A stretch of 64,000 nt of DNA from Cristatella mucedo (taxonomy: Eukaryota > Bryozoa > Phylactolaemata > Cristatellidae): contig WPIO01000044.1 of the NCBI GenBank assembly GCA_009760855.2, forward strand, positions 60,001-124,000. Direction: 5' to 3'. The translations under genes and the position numbers were made by a program. Under the pieces are notes generated by a model that worked only from the letters and a program-made list of their open reading frames with translations, was not told the origin of the DNA and searched no databases. This document shows positions 1-62,207 of the stretch, one piece after another (the stretch's first letter is position 1; every line of letters begins with the position of its first letter).

Positions 1-705
1 GTGTCTAGGAGTTAGCGGCTTTGGTGAGTGTTAGCAACAGTTTAATGTAGGCTAAATGAGTTTTAGAGTTGGTGTAACTTTGAACTCTGACCCGGAGTTA
101 TTTAACGAGCCTAATGCAAGGCAAATAAGAGAGCTTAAAATAAAAACAAAGTGGCTTTTTTGAATGTAAGAGTGATCACATGAAAAGCTGAAGGAGCTAC
201 GAAGAGGAATAGTTTAGTCGCTGAAATGGTCTGCCACTTTCGGAATAAATTCTGTGAGTTACATCTATGTTCACCTTGCAGTCAATCAAAGGATGCTTGA
301 TACTTTTGACACGATCTCATAGCCTCGACATTCAGAGGGTGTCGATGCTGCACTACTGGCATTTACTCTTCAGATTCAGCTTATTGAAGCTAGAGAAAAA
401 TATTGATTAAAAGGTTGGCATGTTCACGAGGAAACTAAGTATCCTGTTGCTCAGCTGTGCAAATGTGACCTAGTTTCAAAACAAAGTAGTCCAAAATAAT
501 TCTATTTATAGTACCGCTGCGTCTCGTTGAGAAATTCTTAACTTGCAAGCAGTGAAGAAGGAGTCAAGGCAAGGCAAGTCATAGCAAGCAGCACGTCCGA
601 CGTAATGACCGACGGGTTTCTTTAAGGGAGCGGCTTTTGCAGGGTGTGTCGCGTTGCTGCACGCCGAGGCACACTGCCCTGGCTGGCGGTGCCGGCCGCA
701 CTCGG
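1..705. other. 3' flank of gene B, no gene seen
   Basis: No domain or repeat was recognised. The downstream UTR of gene B presumably lies here. The minus frame open across 506-769 only overlaps the last exon in another frame. Confidence 0.5.
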
Positions 706-32671
<31,966 letters not shown>

Positions 32672-33106
32672 AGCTCGTGCACCACGGATTAAACGGCGGC
32701 TGCAGCAGCTACCTCTGGCTTTGCTGCTGCCTCCAGGAACGGCTTCTCTGACATTGCGAGGGCAGGATCGGAGGCGGTGTGGGCATGCACCAGCCAGCAT
32801 GACATTGAGCCGATGTGGGTGACCTAACTGCAAACAATGCTAAATAGCCACGAGGACGATGGGGGCCGAGTATTCAAATTCGAGACAGCAGCTTCCTCCC
32901 AAAGAAAACTGGGCCACTGCTGGCACCTTGTGTAACACTGGTGGGAAAATCCAAACGACATAGCTGACAGCGAAAGTCCACCGACGACGTATAGGCAGGA
33001 GCACACAGAACCCCAGAGCCACCGGAACCGCCTGGCGCTTCACTTCACGATTGCGAGGCGCCTTTTGTGCAGCAGCAGCTCAGGCTTCGCCAAACTACGA
33101 CGGCTG

Positions 33107-33146
33107 TATACCGTATAATACCGAAATATACGGTATAATACCGAAA
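33107..33146. promoter_or_regulatory. Two-copy 20-bp TATA-like tandem repeat upstream of gene B
   Basis: The unit tataccgtataataccgaaa occurs twice head to tail with one mismatch. Each unit contains a near-palindrome (CGGTAT-x-ATACCG type). It lies about 440 bp upstream of the proposed gene B start codon, in a GC-rich stretch (32.5-33.4 kb) that contrasts with the AT-rich surroundings. A core-promoter or enhancer role is only an inference from position. Confidence 0.25.
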
Positions 33147-33671
33147 CAGCCAGCTGCTGCAGCTTTCGGTACCGGCATTTCACTGGGAATGGGAATGGGG
33201 CAAATAAGTTCGGCTGACGGCTGCTGTCACCCACGAGCCCGGCGACCGCCGTGGCTGTCCGAAGCGTCGACGGCGTGGGACTGCAATCGGAATTTGGTCA
33301 CCTACTCTTTGCCCCAGATAGATCCTTTGACAAACTGGTATGTATAGGCGCACTTTCGCACGTACAAACATCTCATTTTAATTATCATTTTCTCACTGAC
33401 TTGAGTATTTATTCAAATCCTCTGGCGCTGATTGTGAGGCTCTCCCAAATTGGGATTCGGCAATTTTTCCGAAGGGCTAAAATGTCTTTCCGATCAGCGT
33501 TCCACCGAAGCCCCGAACCAGAGTCTGTTTCCATATGCCGCCATTTCTTTGTAAAACAAGCCACCATACTTACACGAGGATAGGGCTAAAGAGGCGTGCC
33601 GAGCAAAGCAACCTCGTGGCGCTGCTTCGCACCATATTTCCAAGCGTGGCCAGAGGCCTAAAAGTAAAAGT

Positions 33672-33830
33672 GCTAGCTGATTTACCATTCTCATTTAAAG
33701 CGGCAGAAAAGCCGTACGGGCAATCGCTGCCGTTTGCAGTGGGCAATAAAGGAGCACCCACTGCAGGATTCAAACCCACGATCTGAGTCATGAAGAGCGA
33801 GCACATTGGCTTCTGTTTTTAAGACCAGCG
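33672..33830 (-). mobile_element. SINE family 1-like
   Basis: The plus strand reads ctagctgatttaccattctc, gcggcagaaaagccgtacgg, gcagtgggcaataaaggagc, then the reversed B box ggattcaaaccca. This is the family 1 order in reverse. The A-box side is worn. Confidence 0.68.
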
Positions 33831-33839
33831 CCTAGAGCG

Positions 33840-34080
33840 ATGCGGAAAGTGCGTGCCGCGCGGCGCCTCCACCCCTTACAGCCTGATCTACTGACCATAT
33901 CTACGTGTTTACCTTGTGCACGTCACGTCTTACAATATCATGCTTGATGACAATGAGAGTTTTACCACTAATCATTTGGTCATACATGCTTTCTTTACAA
34001 CATCTTTAAAGGGCCTAGAAAGAGTTAAAATTTTCTGAGGGCGCTATATAAATATATTGTTGTTATTATGATTATTGAGT
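33840..34080 (+). mobile_element. LINE group A 3' UTR fragment
   Basis: It contains the group A tail: accttgtgcacgtcacgtct, then accactaatcatttggtcat, aagggcctagaaagag and ctgagggcgctatataaata, ending in (TTG/TTA)n. No coding part is left. Confidence 0.65.
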
Positions 34081-35046
34081 GCTTGGGTCGGACAAATTAA
34101 TTAGGCACGAACGACTGTGTAATGCCCCGGGATGATATACTATGACCTTGATAGCTGAATATCGATAAAGACTACGAGCTTTGCTGCTTGCTGCATTAAA
34201 ACTGAGATGCTTATGAAATAGTAGCGATAAGCTGAGGCTTATGAACAGTGCGATGCATGATTACGTAAGAACGAGATTGTGGCATGAATTACGACCTTTC
34301 CGTTGTATGAGGCTTGGTCATCACCTCGATAACTATCTTGGAGCAAGGATCTTCTGGTTGGTCACTCCTAGCGCTGTGGAAGTCAACTTTCATTTCAGTG
34401 CGGGCATTTCTTTGCGCTTTTTCCATTATGGCTTTGCTGTTAGTCTTGCGTGCAGAATTTCGAGCGCTATGTTTTTATCTTCGAGTATTGCGTGCTTCGA
34501 GTCTGTTCACATTTTACACGTTTTGCTTATAAAAGACTGACTGCATGCTGTTGTATTAAATTTGCAGGTCAATCTTCTTTCTTGTGACGGCGTACTGTAT
34601 GCGCTCATGAAGAGCTTAAGAAGTTGATTAAATGTGACCAAGAATACCTGAACAATACGTGAGCGAACTATTCCGCCACGGCGCCAAACAGTCTACGTTA
34701 GCAGCTGCTGCTATTGGTATAGCTAAGCCGAAGTGACACCGAGCGACATGCACCACCAAAGATAAAGCTTGATATGACTTGTTCTGAGAATCCTGAGACT
34801 CCTTTTGTCTCTAACGCCATAAAAATTGAGAGTGAGCAGGGAATCGCTTATCGCCTACCGCGGTGTCTTCGTCGCACATGGCACCTGCCATTGCATGTTC
34901 GTTTTCGGGCGCCCAGAAGATTTAGCAAGAGCGTGCATGTTTGCTGTCGCTTCATGCTCATTCAGGCAGTACTGATGCATGTGCAGTTTATGTCTCTCTC
35001 AAGATCTCATGAGTTAGGTGTCGCCGATAAAATACGTCGGGGACAC

Positions 35047-35228
<182 letters not shown>

Positions 35229-35308
35229 CCGGTACCAAACTAACTTCTGTATCTTTATCACTAACCGTAGCAAGTTCAATCTTTTAGGTTTCTGCTAATT
35301 TAATCAAC

Positions 35309-35309
<1 letters not shown>

Positions 35310-35345
<36 letters not shown>
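35310..35345. repeat. (ATT)n microsatellite
   Basis: Twelve ATT units. It lies about 80 bp outside the left end of the hAT element, so it is not part of that element. It may be the leftover tail of a group A LINE. Confidence 0.9.
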
Positions 35346-35426
35346 GTAGAAGTACTTCACAATTTGCAGCAGATTAGCCGAGAACTTCTTTTTGCTAAAC
35401 CATATATGCATACTACATACTGAAAT

Positions 35427-37644
35427 CAAGGTTGCGCAAAATAATATAGTTATTGTATTCAATGTTCTAGCATTCAACAATAAATATATTGCGATATTAA
35501 ATTCCAGAAATGCAGTATATTGAAATATTCTATGCCACCAATGCAATATATTGCACATCTTACGCATCACATATTGCAATTTATTGCCTGTGATTTTAAC
35601 AATCCTCTTCACATCCTTCTTCGTTCTCTTCGTTATCATCAGCTGTCTCAGAGTCATTTTCATTCACTATGGAGGCGACCAGAGCCAAATTCCTGAGTAA
35701 CTTGATTTGATTCAGAAAAAGCAGTACCTCCAAGGTTCTGGGTTGCAAACTACGACGTTGAGGACAGAACACTCGCTTTGCCATGGAGAAAAGTCTCTCC
35801 ACCTCACATGATTGTGGAAGCAAGAAGCTCATGTTGACGTTTTTGCTGCATGATTTCTTCTCTTCAACACGCTGTCGCTTGAGTGCTCGCTCAACAAAAA
35901 ACCATTGAGCATCATCATCTGCAGCTTCTTCCGAGTCCTGAGCTGCAGGTAGCAACAATTGTTCAATAGCAGTTCTTCATGAATTGTAAGAGTGTTCTCC
36001 TTGTTTGCTTGTATCTTGACGATGACCGTTTCCAAATCTTTGCTTTGAATTATATCTGCATCGTTGCCAAGATAGTGGTCGAAAGCAAACTCTGGATACG
36101 AGTCCACGATCGATCGGAATAAAAATCCGAATCTTTCAACGACATGTCGCGTTGCTGTAGCGCTATCGTAACAGATTTGAAATCGGCCAATGCTTGCTTG
36201 CCATCCCGAATATTCCTTTTCTGCCTGGCTGTGGGAATAAGGTCCATTATTTCATCGTCTGCCCTAGCAAGATTTGGAAGGAGTCTTTCAAAGAGCTGAA
36301 ACAAATCTGGAACGCTAGGTCAGAGGGTGACGTTGCGTTTGACTGGACGAAGGGATGTCATCAAGCGCAATCGACCTGACTGTTTGAGTGTTGACAACTT
36401 TGACATGAGCTTCCCTATCAACTCTGATTCAGTTGCGAGGAATGTGCTTATGTATGCCTCAACAGCCAAATTAAAATGGTGACTGCCGCATCCCAAAAGT
36501 GCCACACCAAGAAGGTCTGCTGTTGCCTTGTTGGTTGAGCAGTTGTCCCTAATCAAACAGAAACGGGGGTCGAGAGACAAGGAGTACAGCTCAAGTGTCG
36601 ATTTGATTAAATTTACAAGAATCAAAATGGCAGTACATTCGTCTCGTCAAGGAGAGGTGCGAGGGCCAAAAGATGAATTTCAGGATCAGCAGCATGCTCC
36701 TTGCCAGAGTAGACGATAAAAAGACCAATACAGTGTGTTGAATCCTCAGACCAATCATCAAGCACAAGAGCAAAAGTGGTAGCAGTAGCAATCTTGACAG
36801 ATATCTTTTTTCCATCGCCTCCACCAGCTTGAGCATATATTTCTTGAGCGTTTTGACAGAGATCGGTTGCAGTTTTGTATTGCTTCGGGTGAGCTCTTTT
36901 TCGCAAAAGATCAATTCGAGCACATCCACGACGATCCATTCCAGCCATTTGAATACATTGGTTGATCGACTATCAAGCGTGTACTCGTAGGTGGTCTGTC
37001 CAGATACTGTTTGTCCCGGTCCGGTGATGACACTTGTTGTTTCGGATTTGCCGTCTCCATGTGCTTGTTGCGCCAAGTGAAACATTTCTAGATAATTCGG
37101 AGGGTTCTGCTTGATGTGGGATATCAGATTCGTGTAGCCGAGCTTAATTTTTTGTTTGCTGACAGTTCCTCAAGTGCATTTCCACGTATTGGCTTCAGAA
37201 CCAACAGGATTCTTGCCTAAGTAAAGCTGAGAAATATTCAGACTTTGTTGTCAGGTGGGACGCTAAGACGAGAACTTCAACTCAACATCAAAGTTGGCAA
37301 CCTCTGAGACAAAAAATGGCGCCACCACGATTGTACACGGCTGTGCAGTCGGATAATTGCGATTGGTTAAAAATTATTTCTATGGACATATGTCCTGACA
37401 TGACTTTAATTGGATCTTTTCAAATGTGAAAAGTAAATGGAGGTATTTTTATGTAGTATGTATCACGATAGAGACGAATAGGTTTATACTAATGCATTAA
37501 TATATTACAATATATTGTCAAATATATTTATATCGTCAACCAATTCCGTACGATATATTGGTATGTTCAAACGAATCAGCACAATATATTTTAGCCAATA
37601 TATTGCAGTATATTTTATCTACAATGTATTGTTGCGCAGCCTTG
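35427..37644 (-). mobile_element. hAT-superfamily DNA transposon, 2.2 kb, bounded by TIRs and an imperfect 8-bp TSD
   Basis: The left end reads CAAGGTTGCGCAA and the right end, reverse-complemented, reads CAAGGCTGCGCAA: terminal inverted repeats of hAT type. The 8 bases outside the left end are actgaaat (35419-35426) and outside the right end actaaaat (37645-37652), a 7/8 target-site duplication. Both subterminal regions are packed with AATATATTG/CAATATATT motifs. A minus-strand transposase fills the centre. The element lies between the two chitinase genes. Confidence 0.85.
35596..37190 (-). pseudogene. hAT transposase, frameshifted (BED finger to dimerisation domain)
   Basis: Fragments in different minus frames follow the order of a hAT transposase. 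First comes a BED-finger-like LGYTNLISHIKQNPPNY near 37.13 kb. Next are ALVLDDWSEDSTHCIGLFIV near 36.75 kb and LIRDNCSTNKATADLLGVAL with SHHFNLAVEAY near 36.5 kb. A middle part near 36.0-36.3 kb is followed by the C-terminal dimerisation domain MSFLLPQSCEVERLFSMAKR near 35.8 kb. At least three frame changes are needed and the BED finger has a stop, so no full protein can be made. The C-terminus ends with an acidic tail, and the stop lies near 35,596. Confidence 0.85.
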
Positions 37645-38139
37645 ACTAAAATATCGAAATGGTAATTCTTGACGTTAGCCACTAAATTTTAGTTTATTGA
37701 ATCACTGGCAAAATCAGAGAGAGGGAGAGGAGAGTTCAAAACACTCCCAGCGAGCGCCTATCGTAAATCAGTGAACAATTACGTTACAGTGAATCAAAGC
37801 AGGCAGTTAAATTACTTTTCTTTTACGACATGCTGATTCAGAGCCGTCACATGGTCGTAATGATATGAAGTTGGTCGTCATGCAATGGCAGGAATAACAG
37901 GCCTTGCATTCACAAAATGAAATCATATGGAATAATAGCAGTCGATGGTGCGTCGCATTCATCAAGCCACACAAAAGAAGAAGCTTTAAAAGTCAAGACA
38001 TGTGCGTAGACGAGTCATTTAAAATCAGAAAGCAGGAAATCAAGGTGGCCATACAGCATACAACATACAATTTCTATAATTGTCACCTTGACTGAAAGTT
38101 GCCAAAACGCGATTGCTCATTGGGCTCGTAGTGCTGCTA

Positions 38140-38460
38140 CAAGCGGCTTCCACGCCCTGCGAGAATTAGGCCGAAATCATCGCACTTGTAACGATGCTAG
38201 TCACAGCCGAGGCATGACAAATGCGGTGCCGTTCAGAGCGTTAAATCATTGCTAACGACTTGTACGTGCAGTACCATTATAGACGCAGGTACAGTAGCTG
38301 GCAGTAGAGGAACCGCAGCAGCAACGTCCCCTACCCTACCCTGTGTGTGATATACAGCCATGACGTAGAGAAGTCTATTCGACTGATCCACTCGGCTGTT
38401 ACATGCTCGACGGAACCAGCCGCTGCGTACAGCGACACTCGGCTACGATGCTGGAATACA
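38140..38460. repeat. Dispersed repeat, copy 1
   Basis: It shares blocks with 50,540-50,830 (cggcttccac, aggccgaaatcatcgcactt vs aggccataatcactactctt, gtgctagtc-like, cgtacgtgcag) and the motif gtagagaagtctattcg with 9,098-9,115. No coding potential is visible. It is probably part of an unidentified interspersed element. Confidence 0.5.
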
Positions 38461-38634
38461 TTCGATTTATCAAATCTTAAAAACCATAATCACAATTAAT
38501 GATGCTTGAAAAACTTTTCGATACATTCAATCCTTACCAGTACCGAAGAAAAAAGCAGTATAGGTCACTCTAGACCTAGAGGGAAGAATATGATGAACTA
38601 TTGCATCAGTTCAGGACCTCCTAACGTATATACT

Positions 38635-38720
38635 ATTAAACACACACTTGATAAAGCGCCGTCAGAGAACTCAACCTCTTTCCAGTCACTTTACATTTGC
38701 TGCAAAGGAATTTTCTTATA
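38635..38720 (-). mobile_element. LINE group A terminal 3' fragment
   Basis: The plus strand reads cacttgataaagcgccgtca, then gagaactcaacctctttcca and catttgctgcaaagg. This is the reverse of the group A tail, only about 85 bp. Confidence 0.6.
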
Positions 38721-39097
38721 AGAGCAAGCAGTACTGTCCAGATACGGGAAATATTGCTGCTATATTAAGTTTAATCTTTCTCATTGAGTCTTGCGCTAAG
38801 AAATTTTGCTGCCTTTTTTTAATTAGCTCACTGAAGTAAAAACAGCTTTACGCAAAATTCTTTGAGGGGATGGCTGTGATGAAGCAGTGATAATAGAAGC
38901 ACTAAAAGTGGAAGCTTCTTAAGATCTTGACAAGGAAAGTAAAGCAAATAGATATGGACGATTCGATTCTCTATGTGTAAAAATCTAGTTAGTTTTGATA
39001 CATTCGGCCAATTTATTAAGCAGCAATTGCTATTTAGTTACTCTTTATGAAGCCATTTGAAAACACTATTTACTGTCTACCACCCTGGTGTCGGAAT

Positions 39098-39225
39098 ATA
39101 CAGTCAGCCATAGACTTACGAAATAGGCAGAAAAAATCTCAAAATCTGTCGTAAGTCGAATTTTTCCAAGTCGAGAATGACATACGATACCATCTATTAC
39201 GATACGTTCTGACAAAGCATAGCGA
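39098..39225. mobile_element. Possible Tigger/pogo-like DNA transposon end
   Basis: The stretch cagtcagccatagacttacg followed by gtcgtaagtcgaatttttcc and aagtcgagaatgacatacga resembles the CGTAAGTCGAAAAT repeats found at the ends of Tigger-like elements. No second end or transposase was found. Confidence 0.3.
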
Positions 39226-39954
39226 GGTAAGGTGAGGAGGAGTTGAACGATCTTTATGGAGGGTAATAAACTCCCTCTTCTACTAAACACTTGTGACTGG
39301 TTGACGGCTGAGGTGAATCAGCTGCTTTGCTAGTGGATGGTTGGGGTTAACTCGCTTACATTTTGCAGTCTTATACAGTAGTAATAAATAAAGTAATACA
39401 TTAGCAAACGGTTTAAATCACAATACAAACACTAGAACGCAAGAGATCACTCTGAACACGTCTTACCTCCAGGAAGTCACGCCAACAAGAGATAGTGCTC
39501 TGTACCCACAATGCACAGCTGTCAGACATGGCCTACCCTTACTGTTTATGGCGTTGTCAGATCTACTGACCTCGCGAGGATAAAAGTTTTCTTGGATTAA
39601 TTTTGATTTGAGATTTTTTGCATGATTGTGGCTGCATGTAAACTGGAGGCTCGTTTAGGCGTTCGCTCTCAATGTCGCCTTTTGTTTAGCAGAAACCTTA
39701 GTTGCTCAGCAGCACTACGTGTTGATTGCTTGTTTGTTTGTTCAGAGATGATTAGGCCGCATCGGAGGGTGAGTGCAGATTTTAACTAGGTGTTCATTGC
39801 AAGTCAGTGTCGAATGACCAGCTAAGTACCTAATCTGCTAGAAAGAGCTACGCTATATGTTTACCTCTTGGAGATACCATTGGCTGCGCACTCGCCCAAA
39901 GTTTTCAGATAGACAGCTTGAATTTGCAGTTCATGTTCTCTGGATAAGGAGGCC

Positions 39955-40125
39955 AGGCTTATTCTTAGCTTAGGGGTAAGGTGCTTGCACTTCACGATCC
40001 ACGATCAGTGGATTCGAATCCTGCAGCAGCGAATCATCTACTACTTGCTGCAAATGAGGTTATAGCTACATTTGGCTCTTATGCCGCTTTATAAATGAGG
40101 TGGTTGAATCAGCTGACCTTTAATT
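39955..40125 (+). mobile_element. SINE family 1-like
   Basis: It has a good A box (tagcttaggggtaaggtgct), the B box gattcgaatcctgc, and the tail tggctcttatgccgctttat then ggttgaatcagctgacc. The palindrome between the boxes is shortened. Confidence 0.72.
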
Positions 40126-41214
40126 TACTCTATCTTATCACCGAGCTTGTTATACAGCACTGAAAACTTCTCGTCTAAAGCAATGTCGCATGCCTTTCGT
40201 GCACCAACTGCGCTCAAATTCATAGTCCGAATCAATCTGCTGACGCAGCTGTGGTATCTCTGCAATCGGTTTAAATAGTTGCAATCCATTTTGCAAGTTC
40301 TTGTGTTGCTAGATACGGCTAAAGTATTCAATCGTTGCGGTATCAGATTGCTTCAACACTAGAAATACATAACTTTTTGTCATTCAGGCATCAAGGCTCT
40401 GTGACTAGTAGCTAGTTTCTTGATGTAGCGAAACATCTCTGACATCCCACTTGGAGTCTCAAACTAGGTGCGAAAAAGTAGCGGTTTCCATTGAATTCTT
40501 AAAGTTATAAAGTAAAGAAACTTAGAAAGCACATAAGACGTTATTTCTGGCACATGGTACAATAACATGGAACTTTGTCTAAAAATAGTCACCACTTCTG
40601 TGCATTACAACACTGCTTCTTGTTCAGTTACACAATAATTTAGCTCCATATATATGTAAATGTCCCAGATTATATTATACCTGAACTCGGACTCGTCGAA
40701 AGTTATATCTGGTATGTCGTATCTCCCTGGGTGTCATAGTTAGCTTTTGCTGGAATCGGCCAGAAGCACCAACGTAAAGGTACACGTATATGCAGCCCTC
40801 TGCAACACAGCCTCCAACTCTCTAAGTTGTTTTCTGAGCCTCCAGTAAATTTCCGGTTTAGGATTTGGATGGACCTGCCTTAAAATTCAGTAATGAAAAC
40901 AGTAGCTACGGATCCAACGTAGCTTTGGGAATCAATGCAAAGTATTAACATCCGTGGTTGTTATCTACCTAGAGAAAACTACTTGGTCAATGATGGTTCG
41001 GCGGTGTGCATCTATCTAATATTAAGGCGTACGTCCCTATTTTGTGGAAAGCATTTTTCCAAGCCCGTTTTTGCTTTACAGGATAACTTCAACGGACTAC
41101 TTACTTCTGACCGTTTTTGCTATCCATAACCAGGATAACTTTAAAGGACTATTAATTCCGTATTATATTATTACATAAACTGAATTTACACGTGCTGTTT
41201 ATTACAGCATTTGG

Positions 41215-41880
41215 TGGGTCTTTGCGATTCATCTTTCGTGAGATGAAGCACACTCAAAGAGCAAGGAGGTCGGAGATTCCGGCAGGTGCAAATAATTTAG
41301 GAGACCTATAAGGCAGACAGAGGATCTGGAAGCAATTCTTTACTTAATAGGAAGCCAGAGAAGCCAAAGAGCAACTGATTTGATGTTACAGCTGGGCCTT
41401 TGACGGCGGACCAGAGGAGCTGCTGAGTTTTGAACCATTTGTGAACGATTAAGGGCACTGGCCGGGAGTCTTGAATAAGGGAAATTTCAGAAAACTAGAT
41501 GCGATGCCATAAACGCGTCAGCTAGTTTGGCTAATCTAATTTTGTCTAAAAAAGGCTTGATTTAGAAGATGTTTCTCAGCTTTAAGTAGGCCGACTGGAA
41601 TAGAGGGAATGTTCTCGCCTAACGACAATCATATTTTGAAATAGCACGCTCAGATTACGTGTATACGTCACTGGATTGACGGTATATAAAAAATCTTGGA
41701 TGTTTGGTCTTACAAATTTTAGGGAGACACTAGAGGTGCCCATAATCAATAGGTCAATCTTATCACCTCCAAGCTACAGTAAGTTTAATCCATCTAAGAG
41801 TGAAGGTGTTCGATTGGAATAAAGCAAGCTGGCTGTCGAGCAATGCTTACTTAAAAGAGTCAAAAGACAGCTCATAGACG
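41215..41880 (-). mobile_element. LINE-derived fragment, group unclear
   Basis: Minus frames with stops read SLIVHKWFKTQQLLWSAVKG, VTSNQLLFGFSGFLLSKELL and DPLSALQVS, a decayed version of the LQxVQNxAARL...LHWLPI region. Upstream minus sequence fits the DKIDLLIMGTSSVSLKF-type RT end. It is too worn to assign to group A, B or C. Confidence 0.5.
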
Positions 41881-41914
41881 CTGAAACTAAAGGCAAGATT
41901 TTTTTGACGATGAC

Positions 41915-42036
41915 GATGTGATTCGTCCTTTATGTGCTCATGTGTGCTGACATTGTTGCATGCTGCTACTAACCACATTTGCATGCTGACCCTGTGCAGT
42001 CCACTCTAAACATGTTATTCATGTTGCCTGTCAAGG
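41915..42036 (+). mobile_element. LINE group A 3' UTR, left part of an interrupted copy
   Basis: The plus strand reads gtgattcgtcctttatgtgc then gctgacattgttgcatgctg and accacatttgcatgctgacc, the group A 3' UTR. It is cut at the (AAT)n of the next element and seems to continue at 42,386. Confidence 0.7.
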
Positions 42037-42385
42037 ATGACAATAATAATAATAATAATGCACTTGACAAAGCGCCCTCAGAGAATTCAATCTTTCTCTA
42101 GGCGCTTTACATTTGCTGCAAAGGGAAATGCAACTGAATGGTGAGTGCTTGACAAAAAACAAAATGAATAACATGGTTAGGGGTGACATGCACAGGATCA
42201 GCATGCAAATGTGGTTGGTGGCAGCATGCACAGTGTCAGCACGCATAAGCACATCAAGGACGAATCACAGGGACCCACTAAATGCTGTCCTAAATAGGTG
42301 TGTTTTTAAGTTCTTTTTAAATGTGGTCAAGTAAGGGGATGTTCTGACGCAGGTCAGGAGGGAGTTTCAGGCTTTGGGAGCAACT
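42037..42385 (-). mobile_element. LINE group A 3' end inserted in the opposite orientation
   Basis: It starts with (AAT)n at 42,042-42,060, then the reversed tail cacttgacaaagcgccctca, the reversed 3' UTR, and the ORF end (LPTCVRTSPDLTTF type). It is truncated at its 5' side near 42,385. Close similarity to the copies at 2.8-3.1 kb indicates recent arrival. Confidence 0.82.
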
Positions 42386-42525
42386 GGTAATGGTAAAAGA
42401 AAATGATACCACTCATCATTTGATCATGTTTCCTTTGTAACAAATGTAAAGTGCGTAGAAAGAGATTGAGTTCTCCGAGGGCACTTTATCAAGTGTATTA
42501 CAATTATTATTATCATTACGCGCAG
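42386..42525 (+). mobile_element. LINE group A 3' tail, right part of the interrupted copy
   Basis: The plus strand reads accactcatcatttgatcat, gtaaagtgcgtagaaagaga and cgagggcactttatcaagtg, ending in (ATT)n. It matches the order of the 33.9-34.1 kb copy and completes the piece interrupted at 42,036. Confidence 0.7.
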
Positions 42526-43037
42526 TTCTAAAGGGTGAATGCGTTCTGCAATTAGCATCTACGGTGAAAATGTTAGCTTGTCATTTAGTAACAACAATGC
42601 AGATAACAGTTTGACGCCAGCAAGCTCTCTGACGTTTTCTTTGAGATAATTAACCCGAGAGTTCTGGCAGAAACGCACACTGGACTTGCAGTAGCAATAC
42701 CTGAATTAGCTCAAAACTAATATAAGCATACACGGTACTAGGTCATCAGGGAGCCTGTAGCCGGACAAGAAAGGCCAGGGGCCTCTTCCGACGACTACAC
42801 AACCGAAGGCGATGAGTAGTTACATTTCCATTCTTAACTAATTTGTTATAGTGTTGGGAATATTGGACTCTCGTGACTTGAAAAGAGGTCTTAGCACAAT
42901 CTTTAACCGCGTTCGTGATTCCGATATCATGATTTCGCAATATTTCTACAAAGGGAGCAGCTACAGCAGGCATCTTCGTTTGTGACAAATGAATAACACA
43001 GTATCGAAATGCCGACTGGAGTCCTGCGTAAATATTG

Positions 43038-43043
43038 TTTATT
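43038..43043 (-). terminator. Putative polyadenylation signal of gene A
   Basis: The minus strand reads AATAAA here, 52 nt after the gene A stop codon. The spacing is short but normal for an animal 3' UTR. It supports 43,095 as the true end of the gene. Confidence 0.5.
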
Positions 43044-43094
43044 AGACTTCGGTTGCTGCCAGGAGTCCCACCGCCACTGCAGCCCAGCCATCAA

Positions 43095-62207
<19,113 letters not shown>

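Larger units (their letters stand above)
37653..41214. other. Intergenic DNA between genes A and B, no gene seen
   Basis: It holds the dispersed repeat at 38.1 kb, a LINE tail at 38.6 kb, the Tigger-like stretch at 39.1 kb and a SINE at 40.0 kb. No exon-like frame with splice sites was found. Confidence 0.5.
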
